Of a stretch of DNA of 64,000 bases, positions 15,364-24,258 are shown piece after piece. The notes under the pieces were generated by a model, which was not told the origin of the DNA, searched no databases, and worked only from the letters and a program-made list of their open reading frames with translations. The stretch is from Myxococcales bacterium (GTDB lineage Bacteria > Myxococcota_A > Polyangia > Polyangiales > Ga0077539). Numbering within the stretch: the stretch's first letter is position 1; each line of letters opens with the position of its first letter. The position numbers and the translations under genes were made by a program. The stretch is from positions 62,001 through 126,000 of the forward strand of contig JAAFIF010000005.1 in the NCBI GenBank assembly GCA_013298625.1, in the 5' to 3' direction.

Positions 15364-17021
15364 GGGGCGCTCATCCAGCGGAGCGAGTAGTTCGCGCTCG
15401 TCCCGTTGCCGCCGTCGCGGACATAGATCACGTACGTGCCCGGGTCGAGCGCGCGCGTGATCGTTTCGGTCTGCGTTTCTCCACGAGAAGCGGCGATTTC
15501 GTCCGAGCGCTGATCGCGCAGCTCGAGGTCGACGTCAGTGTGATCTCGGCCGCGGCCCGAACCCTGAATACTCAGCGTGATCGTCACCGTCGCGCGCCGC
15601 GCGAGCACGATGCGGTATGCGTGCGTCGCGTCGAAGCCGTTGACCGGGTTGGCGCGGCCGCCGTGCGGAGCGGGCTCGGTCTGCCCGTCGATCTTCGCGC
15701 GCGCCGCGGTGTTGACCGGCAACGCGAGCGGCCACGGGTCTGGTTCATTGGCCGCGGGATAGCGGATGTTCTGCGAGACCGGGCGCTCGAGCAGCCCGCG
15801 CGCCTGCGGCTCGGTGATCGCGCGCTGCGCGACGAGGAAGCGCAAGAACGGGACGAGCGACGGGTACGCGTTGGGCGCGCGCGCGATGGCGATCATCTCG
15901 TTGAAGACCCGCGCGGCGCCGATCGAGACGCCGTCGTTGTCGCGGTCGGTCAGCGCTGCGGGCGCCGAGCTCGCGGGGCCGTCGGACAGGTCCCAGAGCA
16001 CTTCTTCGACGGTGCGCTGCGAGCCGAGGCCGCGCAGCGCGTCGGCGGGCATTTGCTCGAGGTCGTCGTCTTGCCGAAGCGAGCCCGAGGGGTCGATGCC
16101 GACCGCGTCGCGGTAGCGAGCGTCGTTGAGGATCGCGCTGGCGAACCACGTCGCGCGGCCTTCTTCCCACGCGACGCCGGGGTCGGTGTTGACCGTCGCG
16201 GGGTGCATTCCTCCGATGGAGCTGTCGGACGAGAGCGTGTCGAACACGAAGTGGCCGAACTCGTGGAGGATGATGAACACGTCGTGCTGATCGGCATCGG
16301 TGGTGGCGAGCTGGCTGCGCACGCCGCCCATGAGCTCGAGCGCGTAGCGGCCCGAGCGCGCGGGCCGCTCGCCGCGGTAGTAGCTCCAGTCGGTCCCGCT
16401 CGCGTGCGACCAGATCACGAAGAACGGCGCGAGCGAGCGGCCCGACCAGCGGTGGACCGTCTGCATGCCCGTCACGAGCGTGTCGAGGATGTGAAACGCT
16501 CCGCCTTCGCCGCGCGGCTCGGCGAGCGATGCGTGCAGAGAGAGAGACGTGCTGCCGGGGACGAAGCGCGCGGAGATCTCGTACGGCTGCGTTCCGTTGC
16601 GATCGGGCGCGACGTCGATTTGCATAGCAGGAGAGCACGCGCGCTGTGCGCGGTCACCGGGCGGGCACTGCGCGAGCTGCCGCACAGAGCTCACCGCGAC
16701 CACGCGCGCCGTCTGAGGCGGAGCGCTGAGCGCGTACCGTCCCTGCTCGTCCGCGCGCGCCTCGGCGACCGATCGGCCCTGCGCGTCGAGCGCGCGAACG
16801 ATGACGAACCGCGCGGGCCTCGTGGTGGTGGTGGCCGCGTATCCTCGCTCAGCGAGCGCGCGAAACTCGTACGTCACCGCGCCGCGAACGAGCGTCGACG
16901 GAGGCGGGCGACGCTGCGCGAGCCGCTGCGCTGGGGCTTCTTTCGACGATCCAGCGACGCCGCTGTGCGAACACGAGAGCGACGCGAGCAGCGACGCGAG
17001 CACGAGAGAGCGATGCAGCAC
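15360..17021 (-). CDS. Lipoprotein with HExxH metallopeptidase-like domain and PPC-like C-terminus
   Basis: A 553-residue lipoprotein starting with GTG at 17021; the signal MLHRSLVLASLLASLSC puts the lipid Cys at 17. Residues about 70-115 resemble a carboxypeptidase-regulatory beta-sandwich (DAQGRSVAEARADEQGRYAL). The core carries FIILHEFGHFVFD with HEFGH at 253-257 and WEEGRATWF at about 285-293, which can supply the third zinc ligand, so an active zinc protease is likely. The last 100 residues match pre-peptidase C-terminal folds (DVDLELRDQ ... DPGTYVIYVRDGG). Its stop codon overlaps that of the convergent lipoprotein gene through CTAG. The peptidase family is not one I can name with certainty. 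Confidence 0.75.
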   Translation of the reverse strand: MLHRSLVLASLLASLSCSHSGVAGSSKEAPAQRLAQRRPPPSTLVRGAVTYEFRALAERGYAATTTTRPARFVIVRALDAQGRSVAEARADEQGRYALSAPPQTARVVAVSSVRQLAQCPPGDRAQRACSPAMQIDVAPDRNGTQPYEISARFVPGSTSLSLHASLAEPRGEGGAFHILDTLVTGMQTVHRWSGRSLAPFFVIWSHASGTDWSYYRGERPARSGRYALELMGGVRSQLATTDADQHDVFIILHEFGHFVFDTLSSDSSIGGMHPATVNTDPGVAWEEGRATWFASAILNDARYRDAVGIDPSGSLRQDDDLEQMPADALRGLGSQRTVEEVLWDLSDGPASSAPAALTDRDNDGVSIGAARVFNEMIAIARAPNAYPSLVPFLRFLVAQRAITEPQARGLLERPVSQNIRYPAANEPDPWPLALPVNTAARAKIDGQTEPAPHGGRANPVNGFDATHAYRIVLARRATVTITLSIQGSGRGRDHTDVDLELRDQRSDEIAASRGETQTETITRALDPGTYVIYVRDGGNGTSANYSLRWMSAP

Positions 17022-17088
17022 GGAGCGCAGGGTAGCAGGCGAGCGGGCGCTCCATGCGGTACCGTCGCCGCAACAGAGGCGCAGCGCG

Positions 17089-18018
17089 GTGAGATTTCGT
17101 CGTTGGATGGATGGGTTGGCGCTCGGCGCGCTCGCGACCGCGGGGTGCCTGGGCTCGTGCGGAGGCGACCCGCAGCTCGCAGAGAAGAAGACCGACCAGT
17201 GGCGCGCGGTCGTGCGCTGCGAGAGCGCGCGCAACGTGCTTCCGCCGGGCGGAGGGCTGGGGCGGCAAGCAGCGTTCAGCGCGCGCGTGGTGTTCTCTGT
17301 CGAGGGCGTGGGCGATCGTCGCGCGAGGACCGTGCTTCCGGGCGGGATGATGGACGACGACGATCAGACCAAGCTCGACGCGAGCTGCCGACGGCTCCGC
17401 GCGACGATCGAGACCCGAGAGAGCGCCGACGGGACCGTGTTCGCAGCGAGCATCGAGGGGCAGGCGCAGAGCGCGGTGATCCTTCGCGCGCCCAACGGCG
17501 CCCTCTTCGCCTCGCCGCTGATGCACCCTGGCGAGGCCTCGCGGGCGGCGCAGACGCACCCCGCACCGCTGCCCGCCGCGATCGCGATGATCACCGACGG
17601 GACGCTCCGAGACGCCGCGGGCTCTGCCGTGTTCGACGCGATCGACGACGCCGTGGTGCGCGCGAATCAGCAGGCATTTCTCAGGTCATCCGAGCAGTGC
17701 AACGCCCCCACCTGGCTCGTCGAACGCCTCGTTCGGCTGTCTCCGGACGAGACCGCGCGGCGTCTGTTCGAGCCGACGTACGTGCGCGGCAGCTGCTCGC
17801 GTTCGCGCCTCGCGCTCGAGGGGCCGCCGAGGGACGTCGTCGCGCCGCTCGTCCGGCAGTGGATCGAAGCGCGCGCGTCGAGCGCCGAGCCGTGGCCCGC
17901 GGGCATCGAGCGCTACGCTGAAGAGCACGCGATCCCGCTCGCGCCGCGTGGCGCCGATGGGGGAGCAGACTCAGCGACGGCGACGGCGACCGGCGTCGAC
18001 AGCGGCGTCCGGCGCTGA
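17089..18018 (+). CDS. Predicted lipoprotein of unknown function
   Basis: A 309-residue protein starting with GTG at 17089 (AGAGG nine bases upstream); a second possible start is ATG 17107. The hydrophobic leader MDGLALGALATAGCLGSC offers one or two lipobox cysteines. The body is alpha/beta with no motif I recognise; four further Cys (VRCESA, ASCRRL, EQCNAP, GSCSRS) may form disulphides. The C-terminal 25 residues are low complexity (GADGGADSATATATGVD). The gene diverges from the metalloprotease-like gene with 67 bases between starts, and its 3' end overlaps the convergent gene by 48 bases. Confidence 0.65.
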   Translation: MRFRRWMDGLALGALATAGCLGSCGGDPQLAEKKTDQWRAVVRCESARNVLPPGGGLGRQAAFSARVVFSVEGVGDRRARTVLPGGMMDDDDQTKLDASCRRLRATIETRESADGTVFAASIEGQAQSAVILRAPNGALFASPLMHPGEASRAAQTHPAPLPAAIAMITDGTLRDAAGSAVFDAIDDAVVRANQQAFLRSSEQCNAPTWLVERLVRLSPDETARRLFEPTYVRGSCSRSRLALEGPPRDVVAPLVRQWIEARASSAEPWPAGIERYAEEHAIPLAPRGADGGADSATATATGVDSGVRR

Positions 18019-18486
18019 GACAGCGGCGTCGACGCCAGCGTCCGTCGCGACGACCGCGATCGGTCCGCCCGCCAATTGCGCGGCGCATCGACCCGCCTGG
18101 CAGAGGCACGAGCCGCCGCAGTCGAGCGTCGCGGGGCGGCAGTCCATGGTGCACATCACGCCTTCGCACGCAGGCCTGCGCGCAGCGGGCACGCACGCGG
18201 TCGCGTGGCAGCAGCCAGCGGGAACGCAGTCGTTGTCCGTCGCGCACTCGGCGCCTTCGGGCAGCGCCGCGGCGTCGGCGACCGCGGTGCTCCCAGCGTC
18301 ACCGGGCGCGGGCCACGAGACGCCGCCGGCGTCCGCGGTGTCCGAGCCTCCGCTGCTGACGTTGTTGTTCTGCGTCGAGTCCGTGGTGCCGCTCGTGCAC
18401 CAGAGCAACGAGCTGGCGATGGCGGCGACGGCGGTGAGCGAGACAGCGGCGCGTCCGAAGCGCGACGAGGGTTGAGCGTTCTTCAT
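17971..18486 (-). CDS. Small cysteine-rich secreted protein
   Basis: The 171-residue product has a signal segment (AAVSLTAVAAIASSLLWC) that may be a lipobox, a Gly/Ser/Asp linker, and a dense Cys domain (CATDNDCVPAGCCHATACVP ... CEGVMCTMDCRPATLDCGGS ... CLCQAGRC) with about a dozen Cys, typical of disulphide-rich extracellular modules in this phylum. The tail is Ala/Asp then poly-Arg. The ATG at 18486 begins the signal. The 48-base overlap with the convergent gene is unusual, but the Cys spacing supports real coding. Confidence 0.65.
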   Translation of the reverse strand: MKNAQPSSRFGRAAVSLTAVAAIASSLLWCTSGTTDSTQNNNVSSGGSDTADAGGVSWPAPGDAGSTAVADAAALPEGAECATDNDCVPAGCCHATACVPAARRPACEGVMCTMDCRPATLDCGGSCLCQAGRCAAQLAGGPIAVVATDAGVDAAVSAPDAAVDAGRRRRR

Positions 18487-18637
18487 AGCGCGCGGAGGTA
18501 TACCGCGCACCGCGCGCGAACAGAACGCGGCCGAACGTGAGAGGGGTCGTCAAAGGGGGGGTCGTGCGCTAGGGTCCGACGCAGCGCCCGTCGAGCGCGC
18601 AGACGCCTCGACGACGGCGACTCAGGAGCGATACCGC

Positions 18638-19522
18638 ATGGCCGACTCGATCTCGCTGGACTTCGGCTCGTATGTGACCGAGCGCAAGTCTGGTTTCGTG
18701 GGCGAATACGCAGGTGATCGATACGCGTTCTCGGGCGACCTCGAGCTGCAGCGCACGATGCGCAACTTCGGGCCGATTCAGCTCGCGATCTCGAGCGCCG
18801 TTCGGCTGAGCAAGGGGATGCTCGCCGGCGACCTGCTGGGCAAATCCGTGAAGGTGGGGCCCAAGCAGTTTCCGAAGATCCACCAGATGGTGCGGCACTG
18901 CGCGCACACGCTGGGCATCCCCGAGCCGATGGTCTTCATCCAGGGCCGCGTCGATCACATGAACGCGATGACGACGGGCACCGAGAAGGAGTCCGTGATC
19001 ATCATTCACGCCTCGACGATCGACAACATGAGCGAAGAAGAGCTCACGTTTGTGATCGGTCACGAGTGCGGGCACATCCAGAACGGGCACGTGATCTACC
19101 TGACGACGCTGAGCATTTTGACCCGCGTCGCGTCGCTGTTTCTCGGGCCGCTGGTGCAGCCGGCACTGATCGCGCTGCAGACCTGGTCGCGCGCCGCAGA
19201 GATCACCTGCGACCGCGCGGGGATGTTGTGCGCGAGGGACGAGCACGCGGCGACCTCGGCGTTCTCGAAGCTGACGATCGGCTCGATGAAGCTGTTCGAG
19301 CAGCTCAACGTCGAGGAGTTCTTGCGGCAGCTCGAAGAGGGGCGCGAGGGCTACGGCCGAGCGTCAGAACTGCTGCAATCGCACCCGTACATCCCCAAGA
19401 GGATTCAAGCGGTCCGGCTCTTCAGCGAGAGCGAGGTGTACCGCAAGCCCGGCGGCCTGGTCGGCGGGATCGAGCTCTCGGAGGTCGACAAGCGCGTCGC
19501 CGAGCTCGTGAAGGTTCTGTGA
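18638..19522 (+). CDS. M48-family zinc metalloprotease
   Basis: A 294-residue protein with the M48 signature HECGH at residues 142-146 (FVIGHECGHIQNGH) and the third ligand in AAEITCDRAG (E188). A hydrophobic stretch at about 158-180 may be a membrane hairpin. CAGGAG lies a few bases ahead of the ATG. M48 enzymes of the HtpX/Ste24/YggG group degrade or process membrane-associated proteins. Unlike HtpX it has no N-terminal membrane spans or signal peptide, so it is probably a cytoplasmic or membrane-peripheral form. The dynamin-like gene starts 17 bases after the stop, so the two are probably co-expressed. Confidence 0.88.
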   Translation: MADSISLDFGSYVTERKSGFVGEYAGDRYAFSGDLELQRTMRNFGPIQLAISSAVRLSKGMLAGDLLGKSVKVGPKQFPKIHQMVRHCAHTLGIPEPMVFIQGRVDHMNAMTTGTEKESVIIIHASTIDNMSEEELTFVIGHECGHIQNGHVIYLTTLSILTRVASLFLGPLVQPALIALQTWSRAAEITCDRAGMLCARDEHAATSAFSKLTIGSMKLFEQLNVEEFLRQLEEGREGYGRASELLQSHPYIPKRIQAVRLFSESEVYRKPGGLVGGIELSEVDKRVAELVKVL

Positions 19523-19539
19523 AGGAGAAAGACACTCGA

Positions 19540-21420
19540 ATGACCCTCGACGCACTGACGAAGACCAAGCAGGACCTTGTCTCCGAGCTCGAAGCGCTCG
19601 CTGAGCTCGCGCAGGGATCGGGCGCACCGTCGCTCAGGGATCGCATCCTCAACGACCGGCTGCCGCGGCTGCGCGAAGAGCGGCTGGTGCTGGTGGTGCT
19701 CGGCGAGTTCAACCACGGCAAGAGCACCTTCGTGAACGCGCTGCTCGGCGGATCGATTCTCCCGTCGGGGATCACGCCCACGACGGCGCTGATTCACGAG
19801 GTGCGCTACGGCGCCGAGCCGCGCGCCGAAGTGGTGTTTCGCGCGAAGACCACAGGCGGAGAAGGCGCGCTCGACCCGCTGCGCGTCTCGGGCGGCGAGC
19901 GCAAAGAGGTCTCGTGGAACAAGATCGCCGACCTCGTCGTCGGCGGCGACCTGATCCCCGACGACGTCCTGCGCGTCGAGCTCGAGTACCCCGCCAAGGT
20001 GCTCGAGAACAAAGTCACCCTCGTGGACACCCCTGGCGTCAACGACCTCAACCTCCAGCGGGCCGAGATCACGTACGGGTACGTTCCGCGCGCCGACGCC
20101 GTGGTGTTCTTGCTCGACGCCGGGCAAATCCTCAAAGAGAGCGAGCGACGCTTTCTGCGGGACAAATTGCTGGGCGCAGGCCGCGATCGCATCGTCTTCG
20201 CCATCAACAAAGCCGACACCCTCGACGACGCCGAGCGCGAGCAAGTGCTCACGTACGCCAAGAAGCAGCTCGCCCAGATCGTCCCGGGCGCGCCCACGCT
20301 GCTCATCAGCGCCGAGCGCCAGCTCAACGGCGACGAGGCCGGCTCGGGCTTCATCGAGCTGCGCAAGAAGCTCGACGAGCTCCTCGGCGACAACCGCCTG
20401 CGCATGCTCGTCGACTACGGCGCGGACGAAGGCCTGCGCGTGTCCAACTTGCTCTTGCGCGGGCTCGAAGTGCGCCGACGCGCGCTCACGATGAGCACTG
20501 AAGAGCTCGCGGATCGCATCCGAGCGCTCGAGAAAGACCTCGCTGGCAGCAAGGACACCGTGGCCGAGCGGCACAAGCGCATCGCCGAAGAGATCGGCGC
20601 CGTGCGCGCGCTGGCCAAGCGCGACCTCGCCGCGTTCAGCGAAGAGTTCGCCGCGTCGATCACCGCGCAGATCGAGCAGCAGAGCGCCGACGACGTGCGA
20701 CGGTTCCTCGCGGGCTTCATCGAAGACACGTGGAAGAAATGGCTCGAGCGCGAGGGCGCCCTGCTCGGTGAGAAGCTCGAGCGACTCGCCGAGGACATCG
20801 TCGCCATCGTCCAAGAAGACGCGCGCGACGCGAACAAGAAGATCGAGGCGTTCTTGGGCGAAGGCACCAGCACCCTCGACGTCAAGGTCGACACCGTCGC
20901 GTACGACGTCAGCGTCTTCGCGCTCGGCGCGTTCGGCGTCGGCGTGATGGTCCTCTCGAACATCCTCGTCGGCGGACTGCTCACCCTCGCCGCTCCGGTG
21001 CTCGCGCTGGTGTTCAAAGACCGCGTCGACAAAGAGGTCAAGCGCAAGGCCCTCGCCAACGCGCCCGAAGCGGTCCGCAACGTGGCGCACAAGATCGAGC
21101 CCGAGCTGCTCGGCGCCATCGATCGCTTCGGCGACAAGCTCGCGGACTTCGTCACCAACGTCAACGAAGAGCTCCGCCGCAGCCTCATCGAGATCCTGCA
21201 GACGACGAAGAAGACGCTCGCCGTCGAGAGCGCCGACAAGGCCGCGGCCGTGGTCGAGGTCGAGTCGACGCTCGACAAGGTGCGCGCGCTCAACGAGCGC
21301 GTTCGGCTCTTGCGCGGCGCGCTGTGGGAGGTCACCGCGAGCGGAGCTCCCGCCACCAATGCGCCCGCTGCGAGCGCCGAGGCGAGCTTCGAAGTGCCGA
21401 GCGTCCCCTCCGTCGATTGA
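19540..21420 (+). CDS. Bacterial dynamin-like GTPase
   Basis: The 626-residue product shows the dynamin GTPase motifs: P-loop GEFNHGKS (55-62), switch threonines in GITPTTALIH (near 80), DTPGVND (163-169) and NKAD (223-226). Long charged helices (about 300-450) form the stalk, with a hydrophobic hairpin at about 458-492 for membrane insertion and a further helical arm. This is the layout of bacterial dynamin-like proteins, which bend, fuse or stabilise membranes. I chose ATG 19540 because GGAG lies 12 bases upstream; a GTG at 19519 overlapping the previous stop is possible. Pairing with an M48 protease suggests envelope maintenance or stress function. Confidence 0.88.
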   Translation: MTLDALTKTKQDLVSELEALAELAQGSGAPSLRDRILNDRLPRLREERLVLVVLGEFNHGKSTFVNALLGGSILPSGITPTTALIHEVRYGAEPRAEVVFRAKTTGGEGALDPLRVSGGERKEVSWNKIADLVVGGDLIPDDVLRVELEYPAKVLENKVTLVDTPGVNDLNLQRAEITYGYVPRADAVVFLLDAGQILKESERRFLRDKLLGAGRDRIVFAINKADTLDDAEREQVLTYAKKQLAQIVPGAPTLLISAERQLNGDEAGSGFIELRKKLDELLGDNRLRMLVDYGADEGLRVSNLLLRGLEVRRRALTMSTEELADRIRALEKDLAGSKDTVAERHKRIAEEIGAVRALAKRDLAAFSEEFAASITAQIEQQSADDVRRFLAGFIEDTWKKWLEREGALLGEKLERLAEDIVAIVQEDARDANKKIEAFLGEGTSTLDVKVDTVAYDVSVFALGAFGVGVMVLSNILVGGLLTLAAPVLALVFKDRVDKEVKRKALANAPEAVRNVAHKIEPELLGAIDRFGDKLADFVTNVNEELRRSLIEILQTTKKTLAVESADKAAAVVEVESTLDKVRALNERVRLLRGALWEVTASGAPATNAPAASAEASFEVPSVPSVD

Positions 21421-21430
21421 CGTCCCCCTT

Positions 21431-21453
21431 CGCGCCGATCGAGCAGCGGCGCG
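21431..21453. terminator. Hairpin between convergent genes
   Basis: CGCGCCG (21431-21437) pairs with CGGCGCG (21447-21453) over a nine-base loop in the 33-base gap between the GTPase and the leftward CAP gene. The position suits a shared terminator, but there is no T-run. Confidence 0.35.
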
Positions 21454-23154
21454 CTAGGGGCAGGTGACCGAGGTTCCGGGGCGGCCGAAGACCTGCGTCC
21501 AGAGGATTCTCAGGCGCGCCGTCGAGCTGTCGAGTCGGTCCGCGCCGAGCTCAGTCATCTGCGCGTCCATCAAGTTCGCGCAGTGGCCGGGACTGTCGAG
21601 CCACGCCTGCACCACCAACGAGACGCTGCTGTACGTCGCGCCGCCAGCGATGTTCTCGCCGATGCGCGCGTAGCGGTAGCCCGCGGCGACGGCGCGCGAG
21701 CACGGCGTCCCGTCGCGGCACCCAGGAAACGGCGGCGAAATCGCGTTCGTGTCGTGAGAGAAGCACCCCGTGCTCGCCATGTGCGTGTTGTGCGCGCGCG
21801 CGGCGGTCTCGAGCTGCGTGTTCCACCGCAGCGCAGGCGCGACGGGCATCGCCCGCGTCCCGCACGTGCGCGCCGTCGCCCTCGCGTTGTTCACGGCGAC
21901 GAGCATCTCGCGCCAGGCGCACACGCCCGTCATGCACGTGTAGCTCGCGGAGCACACGCGCCCGCATGCGCCGCAGTTGGCCTCGTCCGTCGCCGTGTTC
22001 ACGCAGCGCCCTGCGCACGCAGTCTGCCCCGCTGGGCACACCAGCCTGCACGCCCCGCTCACGCAGCTCTGCCCCGCGGCGCACGCGTTGTTGCACGCCC
22101 CGCAGTGGGTGACGCTCGTCGCGGTGTTGACGCAGCGCCCTGCGCACGCGGTCTGTCCCGCTGGGCACACGAGTCGGCACGCGCCGCTCACGCAGCTCTG
22201 TCCTGCAGGGCACGCGTTGTTGCACGCCCCGCAGTGCGCTGCGTCCGTCGCGGTGGTCACGCACCGGCCGCCGCAGACCGTCTGCCCCGCTGGGCACACG
22301 AGCCGGCATGCGCCGCTCACGCAGCTCTGCCCTGCGGCGCACGCGTTGCTGCAACGACCGCAGTGCGCCACGCTCGTCGCGGTGTTGACGCACGAGCCGC
22401 CGCACGCGGTCTGACCCGCCGCGCAGCTGAGCGCGCACGTTCCGCTCGAGCAAACGCGGCCCGCGGCGCACGCGCTGCCGCAGCGCCCGCAGTGAAGCTC
22501 GTCGCTGCTCGTGTCGACGCACGCGCCGCTGCACAGCGTCTGCCCCGCGGCGCACGCCCGCGTGCACACGCCGGCGACGCAGATCGTCCCCGCGCCGCAC
22601 GCGCTCCCGCACGCGCCGCAGTGGCCGTTGTCGACCTGCACGTCGACGCACCGACCCGCGCACGCGGTCTGCCCGATCGGACAGAGGACAGCGCACGCGC
22701 CCGCGGCGCAGCTCTCTCCCGCGCCGCACGCGCGCCCGCACGCGCCGCAGTTGCGCTCGTCGCTCTGAACGTCGACGCAGGCGCCGCCGCAGTCGAGCTG
22801 ACCGGCCGCGCACCGCTCGACGCACGCGCCCGCGACGCAGCTCTGCGTGGCAGCGCAGGGCGCGCCGCATCGTCCGCAGTTCGCGTCGTCGGTCTGCGCA
22901 TCGACGCATCGATCGCCACACACAATCTCGTCCGGAGCGCAGCTCGACCCGTCTTGCGCGACGGTGTCCATCGTCACCGCGTCGCTCGCAGCGACGTCGT
23001 CCGAAGGCGCCGCGCGGTCTGCGAGCATCGCGTCCATCGCGACCGCGCTGTCGCGCACACCCACGTCCGGCGCCTCGGTGGGAGCGCCGCAATGCACGAG
23101 CAAGAGCGCTTGCATCGACGCGAGCGCGAGCTGGGTTCGAACACGGTGGGACAT
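21454..23154 (-). CDS. Lipoprotein with eight Stig1-type Cys repeats and a C-terminal CAP/SCP domain
   Basis: A 566-residue secreted protein. The signal ends at LLLVHC (Cys22); an Asp/Ala linker reaches residue 71. Eight 43-residue repeats follow (about 72-415), each of the form CxxGQxxCxGxCV ... HCGxCxxAC ... QSCVxGxC, the Stig1 pattern, with eight or more Cys per unit. The last 150 residues form a CAP (SCP/PR-1) domain with FSHDTNA, IGENIAGG and SPGHCANLM motifs; bacterial CAP proteins bind lipids or cell-wall material. A GTG at 23163 is an alternative start. Repeats 5-8 are nearly identical and point to recent expansion. Confidence 0.88.
   Translation of the reverse strand: MSHRVRTQLALASMQALLLVHCGAPTEAPDVGVRDSAVAMDAMLADRAAPSDDVAASDAVTMDTVAQDGSSCAPDEIVCGDRCVDAQTDDANCGRCGAPCAATQSCVAGACVERCAAGQLDCGGACVDVQSDERNCGACGRACGAGESCAAGACAVLCPIGQTACAGRCVDVQVDNGHCGACGSACGAGTICVAGVCTRACAAGQTLCSGACVDTSSDELHCGRCGSACAAGRVCSSGTCALSCAAGQTACGGSCVNTATSVAHCGRCSNACAAGQSCVSGACRLVCPAGQTVCGGRCVTTATDAAHCGACNNACPAGQSCVSGACRLVCPAGQTACAGRCVNTATSVTHCGACNNACAAGQSCVSGACRLVCPAGQTACAGRCVNTATDEANCGACGRVCSASYTCMTGVCAWREMLVAVNNARATARTCGTRAMPVAPALRWNTQLETAARAHNTHMASTGCFSHDTNAISPPFPGCRDGTPCSRAVAAGYRYARIGENIAGGATYSSVSLVVQAWLDSPGHCANLMDAQMTELGADRLDSSTARLRILWTQVFGRPGTSVTCP
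21910..22941 (-). repeat. Eight tandem 129-base coding repeats
   Basis: Each unit encodes one Stig1-type cysteine module of the protein at 21454-23154. The C-terminal units share runs such as CPAGQTACAGRCVNTAT and HCGACNNAC; the first three are more diverged. The DNA is repetitive enough to recombine or to confuse short-read assembly. Confidence 0.85.
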
Positions 23155-23230
23155 CGTCGCCACGGTGGCACGGAGGCGCGCGCGGGCACAACCGCTCGCC
23201 GGGCGCAGCGTCGGCCCTTCTGGCGTCTTG

Positions 23231-24172
23231 CTACGCGGTCACGCGATCCGAAGGACCCGCCATCACCGCGGCGCCCGCCTTCGCCGCGTCCGCCCGCGCG
23301 AGAACGCCGCTCATTCGCTCGAGCACGCGGACCACGGCGCACAGGTCGCTCTCGCCATCGCCCTCGCGCACCGCCCGCGCGACGAGGTCGCGTACGGCCT
23401 CCAGCGTCGGGAGCGAGACCCCCGCGCGCTGCGCGGCGTCGAGGACGAGCTGCTGATCCTTGAGCAACAGGTCCACCGAGAAATCCGCCGGAGAAAACCG
23501 GCCCTCGATGATGCGCGCGCCCTTGTGGGCGAACATCGGAGAGCGAAACGCTCCCTGGTCGATGGAGGCGAGCAGCTCGCGCGGATCGAGACCGAGGCGC
23601 ACGCCGAGCACGAGCCCCGAGACGAGCCCGGCGAGCATGTGAGCGCCGAGCTGGTTGAACACGAGCTTGGTGGCCGCGCCCGAGCCCGAAGGGCCCGTTC
23701 GTCGGACGGCGCCGAACGCTGCGAGCACCGGCGTCACGCGCGCGATCGCGTCACACGGCCCCCCCGCGAGCACCACCAGCGCGCCCTCCTCCGCGGGGAC
23801 GCGCGAGCCCGACACCGGCGCGTCCACCAGCGCCACGTCCTTCGCGAGCAGCGCCGCGCGCAACGGGACGAGCGGCTCGAGGCCGACCGTCGAGAGCTCG
23901 ACCAGCACGCTGCCCGGCTCGATCGCTGACAGAACTCCGTCGGGGCCGTCGCAAACCGCCGAGAGCGCCGCGGGGTCCGCGAGCATCGTGCACACGACTT
24001 CGGCGCCCAGCACGGCCTCGGCGGGCGTCGCTGCCACGCGGGCTCCGAGCGATCGCAGCGGCTCGCAGCGGGCAGGAGTGCGATTGTAGACGCACAGATC
24101 GAAGCCCGCGCTCAGCAGTCGGCGAGCCATCGGGGCGCCCATCGTGCCGAGACCGAGAAAGGCAACTCTCAT
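23231..24172 (-). CDS. Beta-hydroxyacid dehydrogenase (3-hydroxyisobutyrate dehydrogenase-like, NAD(P)-dependent)
   Basis: A 313-residue cytosolic enzyme. FLGLGTMGAPMARRLL at the N-terminus is the dinucleotide-binding glycine motif, DAPVSGS (118-123) the substrate loop, and GSGAATKLVFNQL holds the catalytic Lys169 and Asn173. The C-terminal helical domain has the usual LLLKDQQLVLDAA segment. These enzymes oxidise small 3-hydroxy acids or reduce semialdehydes; the exact substrate is not readable, and glyoxylate/succinate-semialdehyde reductases are equally possible. The ATG at 24172 is eight codons inside the longest frame and starts directly at the Rossmann fold. It stands alone, convergent to nothing and 77 bases from the upstream CAP start. 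Confidence 0.87.
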   Translation of the reverse strand: MRVAFLGLGTMGAPMARRLLSAGFDLCVYNRTPARCEPLRSLGARVAATPAEAVLGAEVVCTMLADPAALSAVCDGPDGVLSAIEPGSVLVELSTVGLEPLVPLRAALLAKDVALVDAPVSGSRVPAEEGALVVLAGGPCDAIARVTPVLAAFGAVRRTGPSGSGAATKLVFNQLGAHMLAGLVSGLVLGVRLGLDPRELLASIDQGAFRSPMFAHKGARIIEGRFSPADFSVDLLLKDQQLVLDAAQRAGVSLPTLEAVRDLVARAVREGDGESDLCAVVRVLERMSGVLARADAAKAGAAVMAGPSDRVTA

Positions 24173-24211
24173 CGCGCGTGTTATTTCACCGTACAAACGC
24201 GCGGCACAAAC

Positions 24212-24231
24212 GAGATTCTGCGAAGAGTCTC
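24212..24231. promoter_or_regulatory. Small hairpin upstream of the dehydrogenase gene
   Basis: GAGATTCT and AGAGTCTC form an eight-pair stem with one G-T pair over four bases. It lies in the 277-base gap that also contains the second dispersed repeat and the promoters of both flanking genes. No function can be assigned. Confidence 0.25.
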
Positions 24232-24258
24232 ATAAGCCCTGGCTTTACTATACCGCGC

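Noticed and set aside
21910-22941. CRISPR-like or VNTR array
   Set aside because: The repeats are in frame, encode conserved cysteine modules and have no spacers; they are protein-coding domain repeats.
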